Shown piece after piece: positions 16,987-25,452 of a DNA stretch of 64,000 bases. The notes beneath the pieces are model-generated. The model was given only the letters and a program-made list of their open reading frames with translations. It was not told the DNA's origin and did not search any database. Every line of letters begins with the position of its first letter. Within the stretch, counting starts at the first letter, position 1. Source of the DNA: DAOVRD01 sp964521715 (GTDB lineage Bacteria > Planctomycetota > Brocadiia > SM23-32); assembly GCA_964521715.1 (NCBI GenBank), contig CAZFSS010000009.1, positions 73,892-137,891 of the forward strand, given 5' to 3'. The translations under genes were made by a program, and so were the position numbers.

Positions 16987-18588
16987 ATGGTAACACGTGC
17001 CGTAGTAGCGCTCGGCGTCCTGCTGGCAGCCGGTGTCGCCTCGTGCACTGTTGCGGCCGCCGGCGACAGCGCTGTCCCGGGCGGCGCGCAGTCGTCCGTT
17101 ACTCCTGTAGAGGTGCGCGTGGACGCGGCCGCCGGCCGCCGCCCCATCTCGCCCTATATCTACGGCAAGAACGGCGTCGGCGAGGACGCCGAGGTCGCTA
17201 GGGAGGCAGGCCTGCGCATCAGCCGCGAGTCGAACGGCAACAACTGCACGAAGTATAACTGGCGCAACGACCTGTCCTCGCACCCCGACTGGTACAACAA
17301 TGTCTACAAGCAGGGCTGGCCCGACCGGGCCCGGATGCTCCAGGATCAGTTCCGCGACTTGCAGATCATGTTCTGCTTCCAGGTGTTGGGATGGGTGGCC
17401 AAGACGGACGAGCACAATTACAGGGAGGGGGAGGTGCCTGAGGGTCAGCGGCCCGACCCCCACGAGGACCTGTGCGGCGGTGGGGACGCCTCCCTCTACC
17501 TGGAGCCTTGGACGGCGAAGGACACTGTGGACATCCTGGACCACTGGTTTGGCCCCGGCGGCCTTGGCCTCGACCCCGAGCGCTTCCGTTACTGGCACAT
17601 GGACAACGAGCCGGCCTGCTGGCCGTCCACACACAACGACGTGTGTCCCGAGGACCTGACGGCGGAGGACGTGGTGCAGAAGTACGCAGCCGTCGCGCGC
17701 GAAGTCAGGTCGCGCTACCCGCAGATCAGGCTCATGGCGCCCGGCTTCACCTCCGAGTGGATGTGGTGGAACTTCAAGAACGAGTTCGTCGACGGGATGC
17801 CGTGGATGGAGTACTTCATCAAGCGCATGGCTGAGGAGAGCCGCAAGTTCGGCCGCAACCTCATCGACGTGATCGATTTCCACACCTACGGCAACGTGCG
17901 TTCGGAGGAGGACGTCCTCCAGGAGCACCGCATGCTCTACGACCCGAACTACCAGTACCCGGGCGCCAACGGCTGCAAGCGCTGGCCGGACGGCGGATGG
18001 CACGAAGACCAGAAGGTCGAGATGATCTTCGCGCGCACCGAGCAATGGCTCGACCAGTACTTCGGCCCGGACCACGGCATCGGCATCGGGATCACGGAAA
18101 CGGATGTGGGGGCCAGCGAGATGGCGTGCGCCCTGTGGTACGCCTCCATGCTGGGCACGTTCGCCGACCATGGCGTGGAAGTCTTCTGCCCGTGGGGATG
18201 GCACGAGAGCTGGTGGGAGGTGCTGCACCTGTTCAGCAGCTACGCCGGAGCGACGCGCGTTGCGGCAAGCTCGACGGACGAGGACATGGTCTCCGCCTAT
18301 GCGTCCGTCAGCGGTACGGGCGATGCCATGACCATAATCTTCGTCAACCGCTATCAGGACGGGGCACGACAGGTGCACGTGTCGATCGCCAACTACGCGC
18401 CCCGCGAGGGGGAGCACGTGACGCTATCCCTTCACGACCTGCCGGAGCGGACGCGGACCTTCAAGTCTATCGCGGACAACGCGTTGCAGAAGGGGCGCGT
18501 CAAGGTCGAGAAGGGGAGCCTTCTGCTTGACCTGCCCCCGTACTCGATAACCGCCGTCATGTTGGAGGGCCGCCCGGTCGCGGAGTAG
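16987..18588 (+). CDS. glycoside hydrolase family 44 lipoprotein (endoglucanase type)
   Basis: 533 residues. The N-terminus is a lipoprotein signal with VASC at the cleavage site (Cys20), so the enzyme is probably anchored in the envelope. GH44 features: ISPYIYGKNGV, then SNGNNCTKYNWRND and SSHPDWYNN, acid/base E208 in HMDNEPACW and nucleophile E371 in GITETDVG, with a C-terminal beta-sandwich ending PPYSITAVMLEG. GH44 enzymes act on cellulose, xyloglucan and related beta-glucans. It follows the GH-A gene by 12 bases; no strong ribosome binding site is seen, which fits coupled translation. Confidence 0.85.
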   Translation: MVTRAVVALGVLLAAGVASCTVAAAGDSAVPGGAQSSVTPVEVRVDAAAGRRPISPYIYGKNGVGEDAEVAREAGLRISRESNGNNCTKYNWRNDLSSHPDWYNNVYKQGWPDRARMLQDQFRDLQIMFCFQVLGWVAKTDEHNYREGEVPEGQRPDPHEDLCGGGDASLYLEPWTAKDTVDILDHWFGPGGLGLDPERFRYWHMDNEPACWPSTHNDVCPEDLTAEDVVQKYAAVAREVRSRYPQIRLMAPGFTSEWMWWNFKNEFVDGMPWMEYFIKRMAEESRKFGRNLIDVIDFHTYGNVRSEEDVLQEHRMLYDPNYQYPGANGCKRWPDGGWHEDQKVEMIFARTEQWLDQYFGPDHGIGIGITETDVGASEMACALWYASMLGTFADHGVEVFCPWGWHESWWEVLHLFSSYAGATRVAASSTDEDMVSAYASVSGTGDAMTIIFVNRYQDGARQVHVSIANYAPREGEHVTLSLHDLPERTRTFKSIADNALQKGRVKVEKGSLLLDLPPYSITAVMLEGRPVAE

Positions 18589-18686
18589 CAGCGCCGGCGA
18601 GAGGGACCTGCCTCCCGCCTGCGCGTTGGGAGGACGGCCGAATGGGCGGATGGCGGCTGATCGGTTGACGATCCAGGAGTGCCCAC

Positions 18687-19754
18687 ATGCCTACCGAAAT
18701 CGCGATTGACGGGACGGAGTTCCTGATCAACGGGCGGCCGACCTACGAGGGCGTGTCGTGGCAGGGCCACCGCGTCGAAGGGCTGCTCATGAACGCCCGC
18801 ATGATCCAGGCGATCTACGACGACGAGTGCCCCGAGACGCGCGAACGCTGGCGGTATCCCGACACGGGAGAGTGGAGCCCCGAACGCAATACGGACGAGT
18901 TCTGCGCCCACCTGCCCGAGTACCGCGCGCACGGCCTGCTCGCCTGCACGGTCGGGCTCCAGGGCGGCTCGCCCGGCCACGCGCCGGACATATACGACAA
19001 CTACGTCATGTCCGCGTTCAGTCCCGACGGCTCGTTCAAGGAACCGTACTTCGACCGGCTGCTGCGCGTGCTCGAAGCGGCCGACCAGTGCGACATGGTC
19101 GTGATCGTCAATTACTACTACTGGAAGCAGGTGCAGCGCTTCCCCGACGACGCCGTCCTCTACGACGTCGCCGAGCGCGTGTCCGAGTGGCTGCTCAAGA
19201 CCGGCTGTCGCAACGTCCTGGTGGACGTGGCGAACGAGAGCGCGCACTGGTGGAACCGGCCCGTCTTCGAGCCGGAGAACGTGCACTCCTTCGTCGAGGC
19301 CGTGAAAGGCGTCAGCGTGGCCGGCCGCCGCCTCATGGTCGGCGCCAGCAGCGGGGGAGGGGACGCGCTACCGTTCGGCAGGTGGCTGGCCGCCGAAGAC
19401 ATCTCCATGCCGCATGGCAACGGCTGCACCCCGGATCAACTGACCGCGAAGCTGCGCCGGCTGAAGGGAATGGACGAGTACCGAGAGCGCCCCCGCCCGA
19501 TCGTCATCAACGAGGACGGCATCTTCACGGAGAACATGGAGGCCGCCGTCGCGGAGCACTGCTCGTGGGGATTCCACTGCCAGGGATTCGGCAGCGGGTT
19601 CAACGACGGGCTGATGGACTGGACGGTGCGCGGACGTGAGTCGATCTATGAGGAACTGAGCGGCTTTCAGACCCCGCCCATCAACTGGGGCATCAACACC
19701 GAATGCAAGCGTGCGTTCTTCGGCCGGCTCAAGGAGATCACGGGCGGCGCCTGA
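18687..19754 (+). CDS. GH5-like (clan GH-A) hydrolase without signal peptide
   Basis: 355 residues of TIM-barrel glycoside hydrolase. Starts IAIDGTEFLINGRPTYEGVS, the entry strand of cellulase-like barrels; acid/base E184 in DVANESAHWW and nucleophile E276 in IVINEDG. No signal peptide is visible, so it probably works in the cytoplasm on imported oligosaccharides, or is exported by another route. The ATG has CCAGGAGT 8 bases upstream. It is the last recognisable hydrolase in the plus-strand run from 10.8 kb. Exact GH family and substrate are open. Confidence 0.68.
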   Translation: MPTEIAIDGTEFLINGRPTYEGVSWQGHRVEGLLMNARMIQAIYDDECPETRERWRYPDTGEWSPERNTDEFCAHLPEYRAHGLLACTVGLQGGSPGHAPDIYDNYVMSAFSPDGSFKEPYFDRLLRVLEAADQCDMVVIVNYYYWKQVQRFPDDAVLYDVAERVSEWLLKTGCRNVLVDVANESAHWWNRPVFEPENVHSFVEAVKGVSVAGRRLMVGASSGGGDALPFGRWLAAEDISMPHGNGCTPDQLTAKLRRLKGMDEYRERPRPIVINEDGIFTENMEAAVAEHCSWGFHCQGFGSGFNDGLMDWTVRGRESIYEELSGFQTPPINWGINTECKRAFFGRLKEITGGA

Positions 19755-19757
19755 GTC
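19740..19757 (+). repeat. direct repeat unit A, gene-end type
   Basis: ACGGGCGGCGCCTGAGTC spans the last codons and stop of the GH5-like gene and recurs exactly at 20515-20532; the following 30 bases (ending GGAACGCCCGA) are also similar. Confidence 0.6.
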
Positions 19758-19912
19758 TCCCGGGGGCCGGGCAGGAACGCCCGAGCGAGGAGGCCCGTCG
19801 GCTTCTGCCGAGGACCCCTCTTTCGTCGGAGGCCCGATTCGCCCCCCAGGCGGGCATAATGGCGCCGGTGGTTGGGGGCTGGCACTATAGCACTAGCGGG
19901 AGGAGGCGCGTC

Positions 19913-20482
19913 ATGGGCGGCAGGGGGAAGGTTATCGGTGTCGTCGGCGCGGTCGTGGTGCTTGCCGTCTTGGTTATCGCAGGCATCGCCACGAGGGATC
20001 GCACCGGCCACGGGGCGCTGGTAGTGGAAGCGCCGAAGGGGCTGGGCCAGGGCACGTTTGTCGGCGAACAGGAGGGCTACTGGGGCGAGAAGCAGTACAC
20101 CTACCGCTTCTCTCAGCCCGACGGGAAGGAGGTCACGATGAGCTTTCCTCGCCGGCTCGGCGAGGTCTACGACGAGCAGAAGAACCTGGCGGAGATGCAG
20201 AAGCTGCAATCCGCGGGGAAGGGGGAGCTGGTCGGGCTGTGGCGTGCTGGCGGTCGCAAGCTGTATACCTATCGGTACGTCCTGTCCGACGGCTGCACGG
20301 GCACCCTCATGCGGACCGACCCTTGCCTGGGCGACGAGGAGGCGATGTTCGACGAGGCCGAGAGGCGGGCCCTCGCGGGAGAAGGGGAGAAGCTGGCCGG
20401 CCCGGGTGCCGTCCTCGTCCGCGTGACCCTCAGCGACGGGCGTCAGATCATCTACAGCTCCGACGAACCGCTGCCGCGCTGA
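19913..20482 (+). CDS. small single-pass membrane protein, unknown function
   Basis: 189 residues from the ATG at 19913, chosen for the strong GGGAGGAGG at 19898-19906. One N-terminal membrane helix (about residues 7-25, VIGVVGAVVVLAVLVIAGI) and an otherwise polar domain outside. Two similar segments, KQYTYRFSQPDGKEVTMSF and KLYTYRYVLSDGCTGTLM, suggest an internal duplication of a small beta unit; a third (VRVTLSDGRQIIYSS) ends the protein. No family recognised. It sits after the hydrolase run but may have its own weak promoter (CATAAT at 19855-19860). Confidence 0.6.
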   Translation: MGGRGKVIGVVGAVVVLAVLVIAGIATRDRTGHGALVVEAPKGLGQGTFVGEQEGYWGEKQYTYRFSQPDGKEVTMSFPRRLGEVYDEQKNLAEMQKLQSAGKGELVGLWRAGGRKLYTYRYVLSDGCTGTLMRTDPCLGDEEAMFDEAERRALAGEGEKLAGPGAVLVRVTLSDGRQIIYSSDEPLPR

Positions 20483-20514
20483 GTGGAGCAGCCGTGACCG
20501 GCGGCCAAGCGCCC

Positions 20515-20532
20515 ACGGGCGGCGCCTGAGTC
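20515..20532 (+). repeat. direct repeat unit A, copy 2
   Basis: Exact copy of the 18 bases at the end of the GH5-like gene, here in non-coding sequence between convergent genes. It is preceded by an open stretch that would read VTGGQAPTGGA and stop, resembling a leftover gene tail. Confidence 0.5.
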
Positions 20533-20565
20533 CCCGAGGCCAATTGGGAACGCCCGAACAGCGCC

Positions 20566-21531
20566 CTAGAGCAGCGACCTCATCAGGTGCTCGAACGCGC
20601 GCGCCGGGATGCCCTCCCCGATGAACTCCTCCAGCCGGTCGCGGCCGATCTTGTCAAGCAGTTTCTGGGCGGCTTGGATGATGGCAATTGTGGCGCTCAT
20701 CTGCTCCACCGGGTCGCCGTCGTGCGTCAGTACGTCGTAGGCGAGCCATCCTTCCCACGCGAGTCGGTCGAGGTAGAAGAGCGTCTCGACGAGGTCCCAG
20801 AGGAAGACCGACCCGGGCAGCATGTCCCAGTCCCAGTCGCGCGCGTTGTCGTTGAAGTGCACGTAGAAGAGGCGTCCCGCCTGATGGGCCAGTGCGGCCA
20901 TCTCCGCCGGCGTCTCCCCGGCGACCAGGGCGTGCCCCACGTCCATGGTCACGCCGACGTTCGCAAGCCCGAGCTTCTCACAGAGGTAGAGGCTGCGTCC
21001 CATGTCAGCCAGGACGCAGTAGTTGCGTGCCTCGTTGGGCTTGTACTCCAGGCTGATCTTCACGTCGGCGCGATGGGCGGCGCCTTCGATGATGCCTTCC
21101 TCCAGCCACTTCCACTGCTTCGTGTAATCGGCCTGGAAGCTGTAATTGTGCCCGTCGATCAGCGGGCAGCAAGTGACCATCCAGACATCGAGCTCGGCGG
21201 CCAGGTCCATCGCCGTCTTGAGGTCTGCGACGGCGTCGGCGCGGAGGGCCGGGTCCGTTGACGTGAACGAGCCCGACTGCCACTTCTTGGCGGCCTTTAC
21301 GTTCAGGTTCACGGCGGAGACGGGCAGGCCGCAGCGCTTGATCTGCCGGACGCCTTCCTCTACGTCGGCGAAGTCGGCGGGGTAGACGACCTCGATGCCG
21401 TCGATCCCGCGGACAGTGGAGGCCATCTCGAGCCGCTCGGCCAGGTCGCGGGCCGGCTGATACTCGTGGAAGCGGTCGGCCTGCCGGCCCATCAGGCCGA
21501 TCATGACGGAGTGCTTCAGCTCTGCGGACAT
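20566..21531 (-). CDS. sugar isomerase/epimerase family TIM barrel
   Basis: 321-residue xylose-isomerase-like TIM barrel. Likely metal ligands: E in ISLEYKPNEAR, D and H in VTMDVGHAL, H in FYVHFNDN followed by WDWDM. This arrangement is like the L-rhamnose isomerase/xylose isomerase-like enzymes. The ATG has GGGAGGCG upstream. It is distinct from the IolE-like barrel at 13.8 kb; the two share only the fold. It lies convergent to the small membrane protein and is probably involved in use of sugars released by the neighbouring hydrolases. Substrate not determined. Confidence 0.78.
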   Translation of the reverse strand: MSAELKHSVMIGLMGRQADRFHEYQPARDLAERLEMASTVRGIDGIEVVYPADFADVEEGVRQIKRCGLPVSAVNLNVKAAKKWQSGSFTSTDPALRADAVADLKTAMDLAAELDVWMVTCCPLIDGHNYSFQADYTKQWKWLEEGIIEGAAHRADVKISLEYKPNEARNYCVLADMGRSLYLCEKLGLANVGVTMDVGHALVAGETPAEMAALAHQAGRLFYVHFNDNARDWDWDMLPGSVFLWDLVETLFYLDRLAWEGWLAYDVLTHDGDPVEQMSATIAIIQAAQKLLDKIGRDRLEEFIGEGIPARAFEHLMRSLL

Positions 21532-21557
21532 GGCTTCGCCTCCCGTGGAGTTACGTG

Positions 21558-21586
21558 AATAGACCTATGGAGAACTGCGTAGCCAA
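21558..21586 (-). promoter_or_regulatory. promoter of the TIM-barrel isomerase gene
   Basis: Minus strand TTGGCT (21581-21586), 17-base spacer, TCTATT (21558-21563), about 30 bases before the ATG at 21531. The -10 box is a partial match. Confidence 0.35.
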
Positions 21587-21606
21587 TGTGCTGACCCCGT
21601 GCGCTC

Positions 21607-21707
21607 TGTCATTCTGAGGAGAGGCGAAGCCACGACGAAGAATCTCGCCTTGCTGGACAGGGGAAAACGAGATTCTTCGGCCGCCCTGCAGCGGCCTCAG
21701 AATGACA
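21607..21707. repeat. MITE-like foldback repeat, copy 2
   Basis: Perfect 12-base terminal inverted repeats TGTCATTCTGAG / CTCAGAATGACA and a perfect 12-base inner pair CGAAGAATCTCG (21636-21647) / CGAGATTCTTCG (21668-21679). Same design as the copy at 7751-7858. It occupies most of the gap between the isomerase and the permease gene. Confidence 0.7.
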
Positions 21708-21767
21708 ACTCCTCGATGGCGGCAACCCTGTCATTACCGGCCCCAATGGCGGCGCCGCCGGCCGCTT

Positions 21768-24026
21768 CTACTCGTGGTGGAGCGTCTCTATCGCGTCCAT
21801 GTGGGCGGCGCGAAGCGCCGGGATGATGCTGAAGAGCAGGCTGCAGAAGATCGCCCCGGCGGCCGTCAAGAGCGGCGTCAGCAGCCCGACGTGGGCGGGG
21901 ATCTCCTTGAAGTAATAGACCTCCGGGGGGAAGGGGTCGAAGTGGATCGTCGCCTTGACGAACTCGCGGACGACGTTGATGTTGTCCGCGAAGATCAACC
22001 CTCCCGCCACGCCCAGCAGCGCGCCGATGACGCCGATGGCCAGCCCCGCAATGACGAACGCCTGGCAGATCTGCCCCGGCCGGAACCCGATCGCCTTCAT
22101 GATGCCGATGTCGCGGCGCCGCTCGTAGACCATCGTCGTGACGATGGCGAAGATGAAGAAGCCCTCCAGCACGAGCATCAGGCTCAGGATCAACGCCTGA
22201 AGGAACCTCTCCATGGCGACGGCTTCCAGGAACGTCTTCTGCTGCTCCTCCCACGTCATGATGGAGAAGCCGGGGCCCGTGTAGTGCACCCGCGCCAGTC
22301 CGTCCCGGCCCAGAGCGACGGCCCGTTCGCCGTCGGCGCTGAAGACGGCGTCCTCAACCGCACCCGACTCGGCCCCGAAGGCGAGGTACTGCGTCGCCTC
22401 GGTCGGCGGGCCGAGCGCCTGAACCTGCCAGAGCCTGACGCCCTCCGCTCCGGCGCTCATCACCAGGCCCGATCGGCCGCGGAACCCCACGCCGACCACG
22501 CTGCCCCCGTGGGCCTGCCACGCCCCGATGCTCTCGCCGTTCTGTGCCCGCCACAGGGAAACGCTCCCGTCCGCGTGGCCGGTCGCGATGACCTGGCCGT
22601 CCGGGCTGTAGGCGCCGCTCCTGGGTGGGGACGCGCCGGCCTCCCCGAGGGTGGCCACCAGCGCTCCGCGCTCGGCATCCCAGATGCGCGCGGTGCCGTC
22701 CTCGGCGGCCGTCAGCACGCGTTCGCTTCCCGGATCGAAGGCCACGGCGTTGACGCGGCCCGCATGGCCCGCCAGCGCCGCCGTGCGCTCGCCGTACGGC
22801 GCGTCCCAGACGGTCGCGGTCCCGTCCTCGTGCGCCACCGCGAGCCATTGGCCGTCGGCGGAGAAGCCGAGCGCCGTAACGGGTCCATCGCCAGGGGCGG
22901 CGTCGAAGGCCTGCGCTGCCGCCCCCAGGCTGCGCACCTGCACCGAGCCGTCTGCGCGGCCGGTCGCCAGCAGCTCGCCCTGCGGGCCGAGGGCAATGGC
23001 CGTGGCGGCGGCGCGCGGGGCCTTCTCTCCCTGCTCGTCGGAGTCGCCGCCGCTTGCGTTGCTCTCTTGTCCTGTGCTGACCTCGTACGCCGCCACGTGC
23101 CCGTCCTCGGAAAGCAATGCGAGCCGGGAACCGTCACGGCTGAGGGCGACCCGCCGCGCGCCTCGGCCGGCTTCTCCGAACTCGCGAAGCACGAGGCCGG
23201 GCGCCAGCTTCTGGCGCAGCGCCGTCCGGACGGCCCCCGCATTCTCGTAGTCGTCCAGACGGATGTTGAGCCCGCTCACCGCCCCGCTCGAGTCGACGAG
23301 CTCGGTCGCGGTGTCAAGGGCCATGATCACGTACTTGCTGTCGTAGTCGATGTACCTGGTCTCGAAGAGGCCGTTGATGGCGTACGGAAACAGGCGCTTC
23401 TCCAGGCTGGGGGTAGCGGTGATGAGTATGATCCGCCCGGGCTGGGCGTCCAGCAGGTCGGGGTTGAAGATGGGCCACTCGGGGGTGAACCCGGGGAACA
23501 TCTTGCCCACGAAACAGGCCTTCAGGAGGCCGCCTTCGGGGTTGGGGTACGTCTTGCGCAGGTCCTCCAGCTTGCCGACGCGCATGTAGTCGGGCAGATC
23601 CGAAACGGTCGCCTCGTACTCGGGATGGACGCCGCGGAAGAAGACGTGCTCCATGTACTCCACGCCGGGCAGGCGCACCAGGCCGAAGCCCTGGATGAAG
23701 GGCGCGGCGCCCCGGACGTGCTCGACGGATAGGACCTGGTCGCGCCAGGTCTGCCAGTCCTTCAGGCCGTAGACGCGCCCCGTGAAGGGGCGGATCGTCA
23801 TGTCGCTCAGGTAGCCCCGGATGGCCTCCGTGAGCCGGATGTGGAAGCCCGTGAACACGCTCATCACGACGATCAGCACGCCCACGCTCAGCGCGACGCC
23901 CACCATTGCCAGGTACGAGAGTTTCTTCTTCACCAGGTAGCGCAGGCCGATGAAGATGGGGTCGTAGCTAAGCAACGGCATGCGCCGGGCGCGGCGGTCG
24001 AGGCGGACTGGCGCGTCGTCCCTCAT
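21768..24026 (-). CDS. LolC/E-type ABC permease with inserted WD40 propeller
   Basis: 752-residue FtsX/MacB-type permease. TM1 is about residues 36-60, followed by an extracytoplasmic domain; TM2-TM4 are at about 603-628, 650-675 and 715-740, with the cytoplasmic YERRRDIGIMKAIGF coupling segment typical of LolC/E. Between about residues 280 and 583 lies an insertion of seven WD40-like blades (for example FSADGQWLAVAHEDGTATVW). It interrupts the permease just before the conserved SIMTWEEQQKTFLEAV segment, so the propeller should sit outside the cytoplasmic membrane. No LolD-like ATPase gene is adjacent. The ATG at 24026 is assumed; an internal start at residue 16 is possible. Confidence 0.83.
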   Translation of the reverse strand: MRDDAPVRLDRRARRMPLLSYDPIFIGLRYLVKKKLSYLAMVGVALSVGVLIVVMSVFTGFHIRLTEAIRGYLSDMTIRPFTGRVYGLKDWQTWRDQVLSVEHVRGAAPFIQGFGLVRLPGVEYMEHVFFRGVHPEYEATVSDLPDYMRVGKLEDLRKTYPNPEGGLLKACFVGKMFPGFTPEWPIFNPDLLDAQPGRIILITATPSLEKRLFPYAINGLFETRYIDYDSKYVIMALDTATELVDSSGAVSGLNIRLDDYENAGAVRTALRQKLAPGLVLREFGEAGRGARRVALSRDGSRLALLSEDGHVAAYEVSTGQESNASGGDSDEQGEKAPRAAATAIALGPQGELLATGRADGSVQVRSLGAAAQAFDAAPGDGPVTALGFSADGQWLAVAHEDGTATVWDAPYGERTAALAGHAGRVNAVAFDPGSERVLTAAEDGTARIWDAERGALVATLGEAGASPPRSGAYSPDGQVIATGHADGSVSLWRAQNGESIGAWQAHGGSVVGVGFRGRSGLVMSAGAEGVRLWQVQALGPPTEATQYLAFGAESGAVEDAVFSADGERAVALGRDGLARVHYTGPGFSIMTWEEQQKTFLEAVAMERFLQALILSLMLVLEGFFIFAIVTTMVYERRRDIGIMKAIGFRPGQICQAFVIAGLAIGVIGALLGVAGGLIFADNINVVREFVKATIHFDPFPPEVYYFKEIPAHVGLLTPLLTAAGAIFCSLLFSIIPALRAAHMDAIETLHHE

Positions 24027-24165
24027 GTCCGGGCATGGCCCTCAGCGGGTGGCGGTGGCGAATGCTGCGCGCATCAGCTTACTTGAGCCGCGCCAGAACT
24101 GACAAGTGCATGCCTCCCGACCGGCGGGCGGGGCGCCCGGCCGGTGCGGCTTCGGGCCGCGGCGT

Positions 24166-24194
24166 TTGAAGGAGGGGTCCCCAACAGGTATAAT
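24166..24194 (+). promoter_or_regulatory. promoter of rpmB-gatC
   Basis: TTGAAG (24166-24171), exactly 17 bases, then TATAAT (24189-24194, perfect). Transcription near 24201 gives a leader of about 40 bases to the GTG of rpmB. Confidence 0.7.
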
Positions 24195-24239
24195 GCGGGC
24201 TTTGGGAGTAAATCCACCGCTTGCCTGAGGAATCCTCCA

Positions 24240-24473
24240 GTGGCCAGAGTGTGTGCCATATGCGGCAGGAAGACCACCGCCGGACGTAGCATCTCCCGGC
24301 GCGGCCGTGCCAAGCACCTCGGCGGCGTCGGCATCAAGACGACGGGCGTTAGCAAGAGGACGTTCAAGCCCAACCTGCAGCGGGTTCGCGCGTTGGTCGA
24401 CGGCGCTCCGAAAAGGATGCTCGTCTGCGCCAGGTGCATCCGGGACGGCAAGGTCACCAAGCCCGCCAAGTAA
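24240..24473 (+). CDS. rpmB: 50S ribosomal protein L28, zinc-type
   Basis: 77 residues from a GTG with TGAGGA 8 bases upstream. The sequence VCAICGRKTTAGRSISRRG and the C-terminal LVCARCIRDGKV are typical of bacterial L28. Both CxxC pairs are kept, so this is the zinc-binding (C+) form. It is a structural protein of the large ribosomal subunit. It shares a transcript with gatC, which starts 23 bases after its stop. Confidence 0.93.
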   Translation: MARVCAICGRKTTAGRSISRRGRAKHLGGVGIKTTGVSKRTFKPNLQRVRALVDGAPKRMLVCARCIRDGKVTKPAK

Positions 24474-24496
24474 CACCACCTCTGCGGATCGGCCGA

Positions 24497-24784
24497 ATGC
24501 CCATCACGCGCCAGGAAGTGGAGCACGTGGCCTATCTGTCACGGCTCGCCCTGTCGGAAGAGGAACTGCAGAAGTTCGCCGCTCAGCTCGACGCCATCCT
24601 GGGCTACGTGGCGAAGCTCAAGGAGCTGGACACCGAGGGCGTCGAACCGATGGTGCACGGCATCGAGGGGCAGGAGCGCGTGCGCCAGGACGTCGTGGGC
24701 GAGTCTCTCCCCCGCAAGGAAGCCCTCCAGAACGCTCCCGACACTGCCGACGGCTGCTTCAAGGTCCCCCGCATCATCGAGTAG
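24497..24784 (+). CDS. gatC: Asp-tRNA(Asn)/Glu-tRNA(Gln) amidotransferase subunit C
   Basis: 95 residues, normal length. GatC stabilises GatA in the GatCAB complex that amidates misacylated tRNAs. Family features: ITRQEVEHVAYLSRLALSEE, the helix LDAILGYVAKLKELDTEGVEP, and the C-terminal KVPRIIE. gatA and gatB, often directly downstream, are not here: the next gene, 12 bases on, is convergent. There is no strong ribosome binding site, so translation may depend on rpmB. Confidence 0.9.
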   Translation: MPITRQEVEHVAYLSRLALSEEELQKFAAQLDAILGYVAKLKELDTEGVEPMVHGIEGQERVRQDVVGESLPRKEALQNAPDTADGCFKVPRIIE

Positions 24785-24796
24785 CGTGGAGCCCGG

Positions 24797-25447
24797 TCAA
24801 CCCCTGGCGAGCGCGCCGCCTAGCGCGGCCGCGAGCAGCGCGTACGCTTCAGTCGTCAACGAGCCCAGCCAGCGCAGCATCTCTCCCGTCCCTTCGCCGG
24901 CGTCGCATCGCTCCATGCCCGCCGGCCTCAGCAGGGAACGGGCGAAGCCCGGCACGTCCGACGTGGCCGGCAACTGCCCCTCGGGCAGATCGATCGGCAG
25001 GAAAAGGCTCAGGTTGTAGAGGAAGCTCAGCCGTTCGTAGGGCTCGGCGGCCGCTTCCCGCGTGCGGCCCCACAGCAGGAGGCTGACGGGATGGGCGGCG
25101 GTGTGGGGGCTCTCGTGCAGCGTCTTACGGATCACGTAGAACGTGCACTGGCGCGTCATCTCCATCGGGGTGTAGAGGCCGGCTTCCGGGAACAGGTGAT
25201 GCATGCACACGTTGACCTCCCGGGCCAGTCCGTCCAGGGCCTCCCAGCATTCCCGCAGGAAGGCGTGTAACGCCGGTCCTGCGTCGGCGCCCCCGCGGAG
25301 CCTTCCCAGCAGGGCCTCCCGGCAATCGGCAGCGGCCTCCAGCCGCTCCGCCGTGAACCGATGCAACGCCGCAAGCAGCTCTGCTTCGTCCGGCGGCAGG
25401 ACGCGCGCCGCCGCCTCCAGGAGGGCGGTTCTCGATTCGGCAGCCAT
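24797..25447 (-). CDS. unknown alpha-helical protein
   Basis: 216 residues, no family recognised. Largely helical with many Ala, Leu, Glu and Arg; HHLFPEAG and TFYVIRKTLHESPH stand out in the middle. No signal peptide; the last 25 residues are weakly hydrophobic. The ATG lies 5 bases after the stop of the IMP cyclohydrolase gene without its own ribosome binding site, so translation is probably coupled and the function may be linked to that gene. Confidence 0.6.
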   Translation of the reverse strand: MAAESRTALLEAAARVLPPDEAELLAALHRFTAERLEAAADCREALLGRLRGGADAGPALHAFLRECWEALDGLAREVNVCMHHLFPEAGLYTPMEMTRQCTFYVIRKTLHESPHTAAHPVSLLLWGRTREAAAEPYERLSFLYNLSLFLPIDLPEGQLPATSDVPGFARSLLRPAGMERCDAGEGTGEMLRWLGSLTTEAYALLAAALGGALARG

Positions 25448-25452
25448 TGAGT

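Noticed and set aside
13843..18417. 1524-codon open frame on the minus strand
   Set aside because: Antisense to three well-identified enzymes (IolE-like, GH-A, GH44); its composition is that of a mirror frame in GC-rich DNA, with no recognisable domain.
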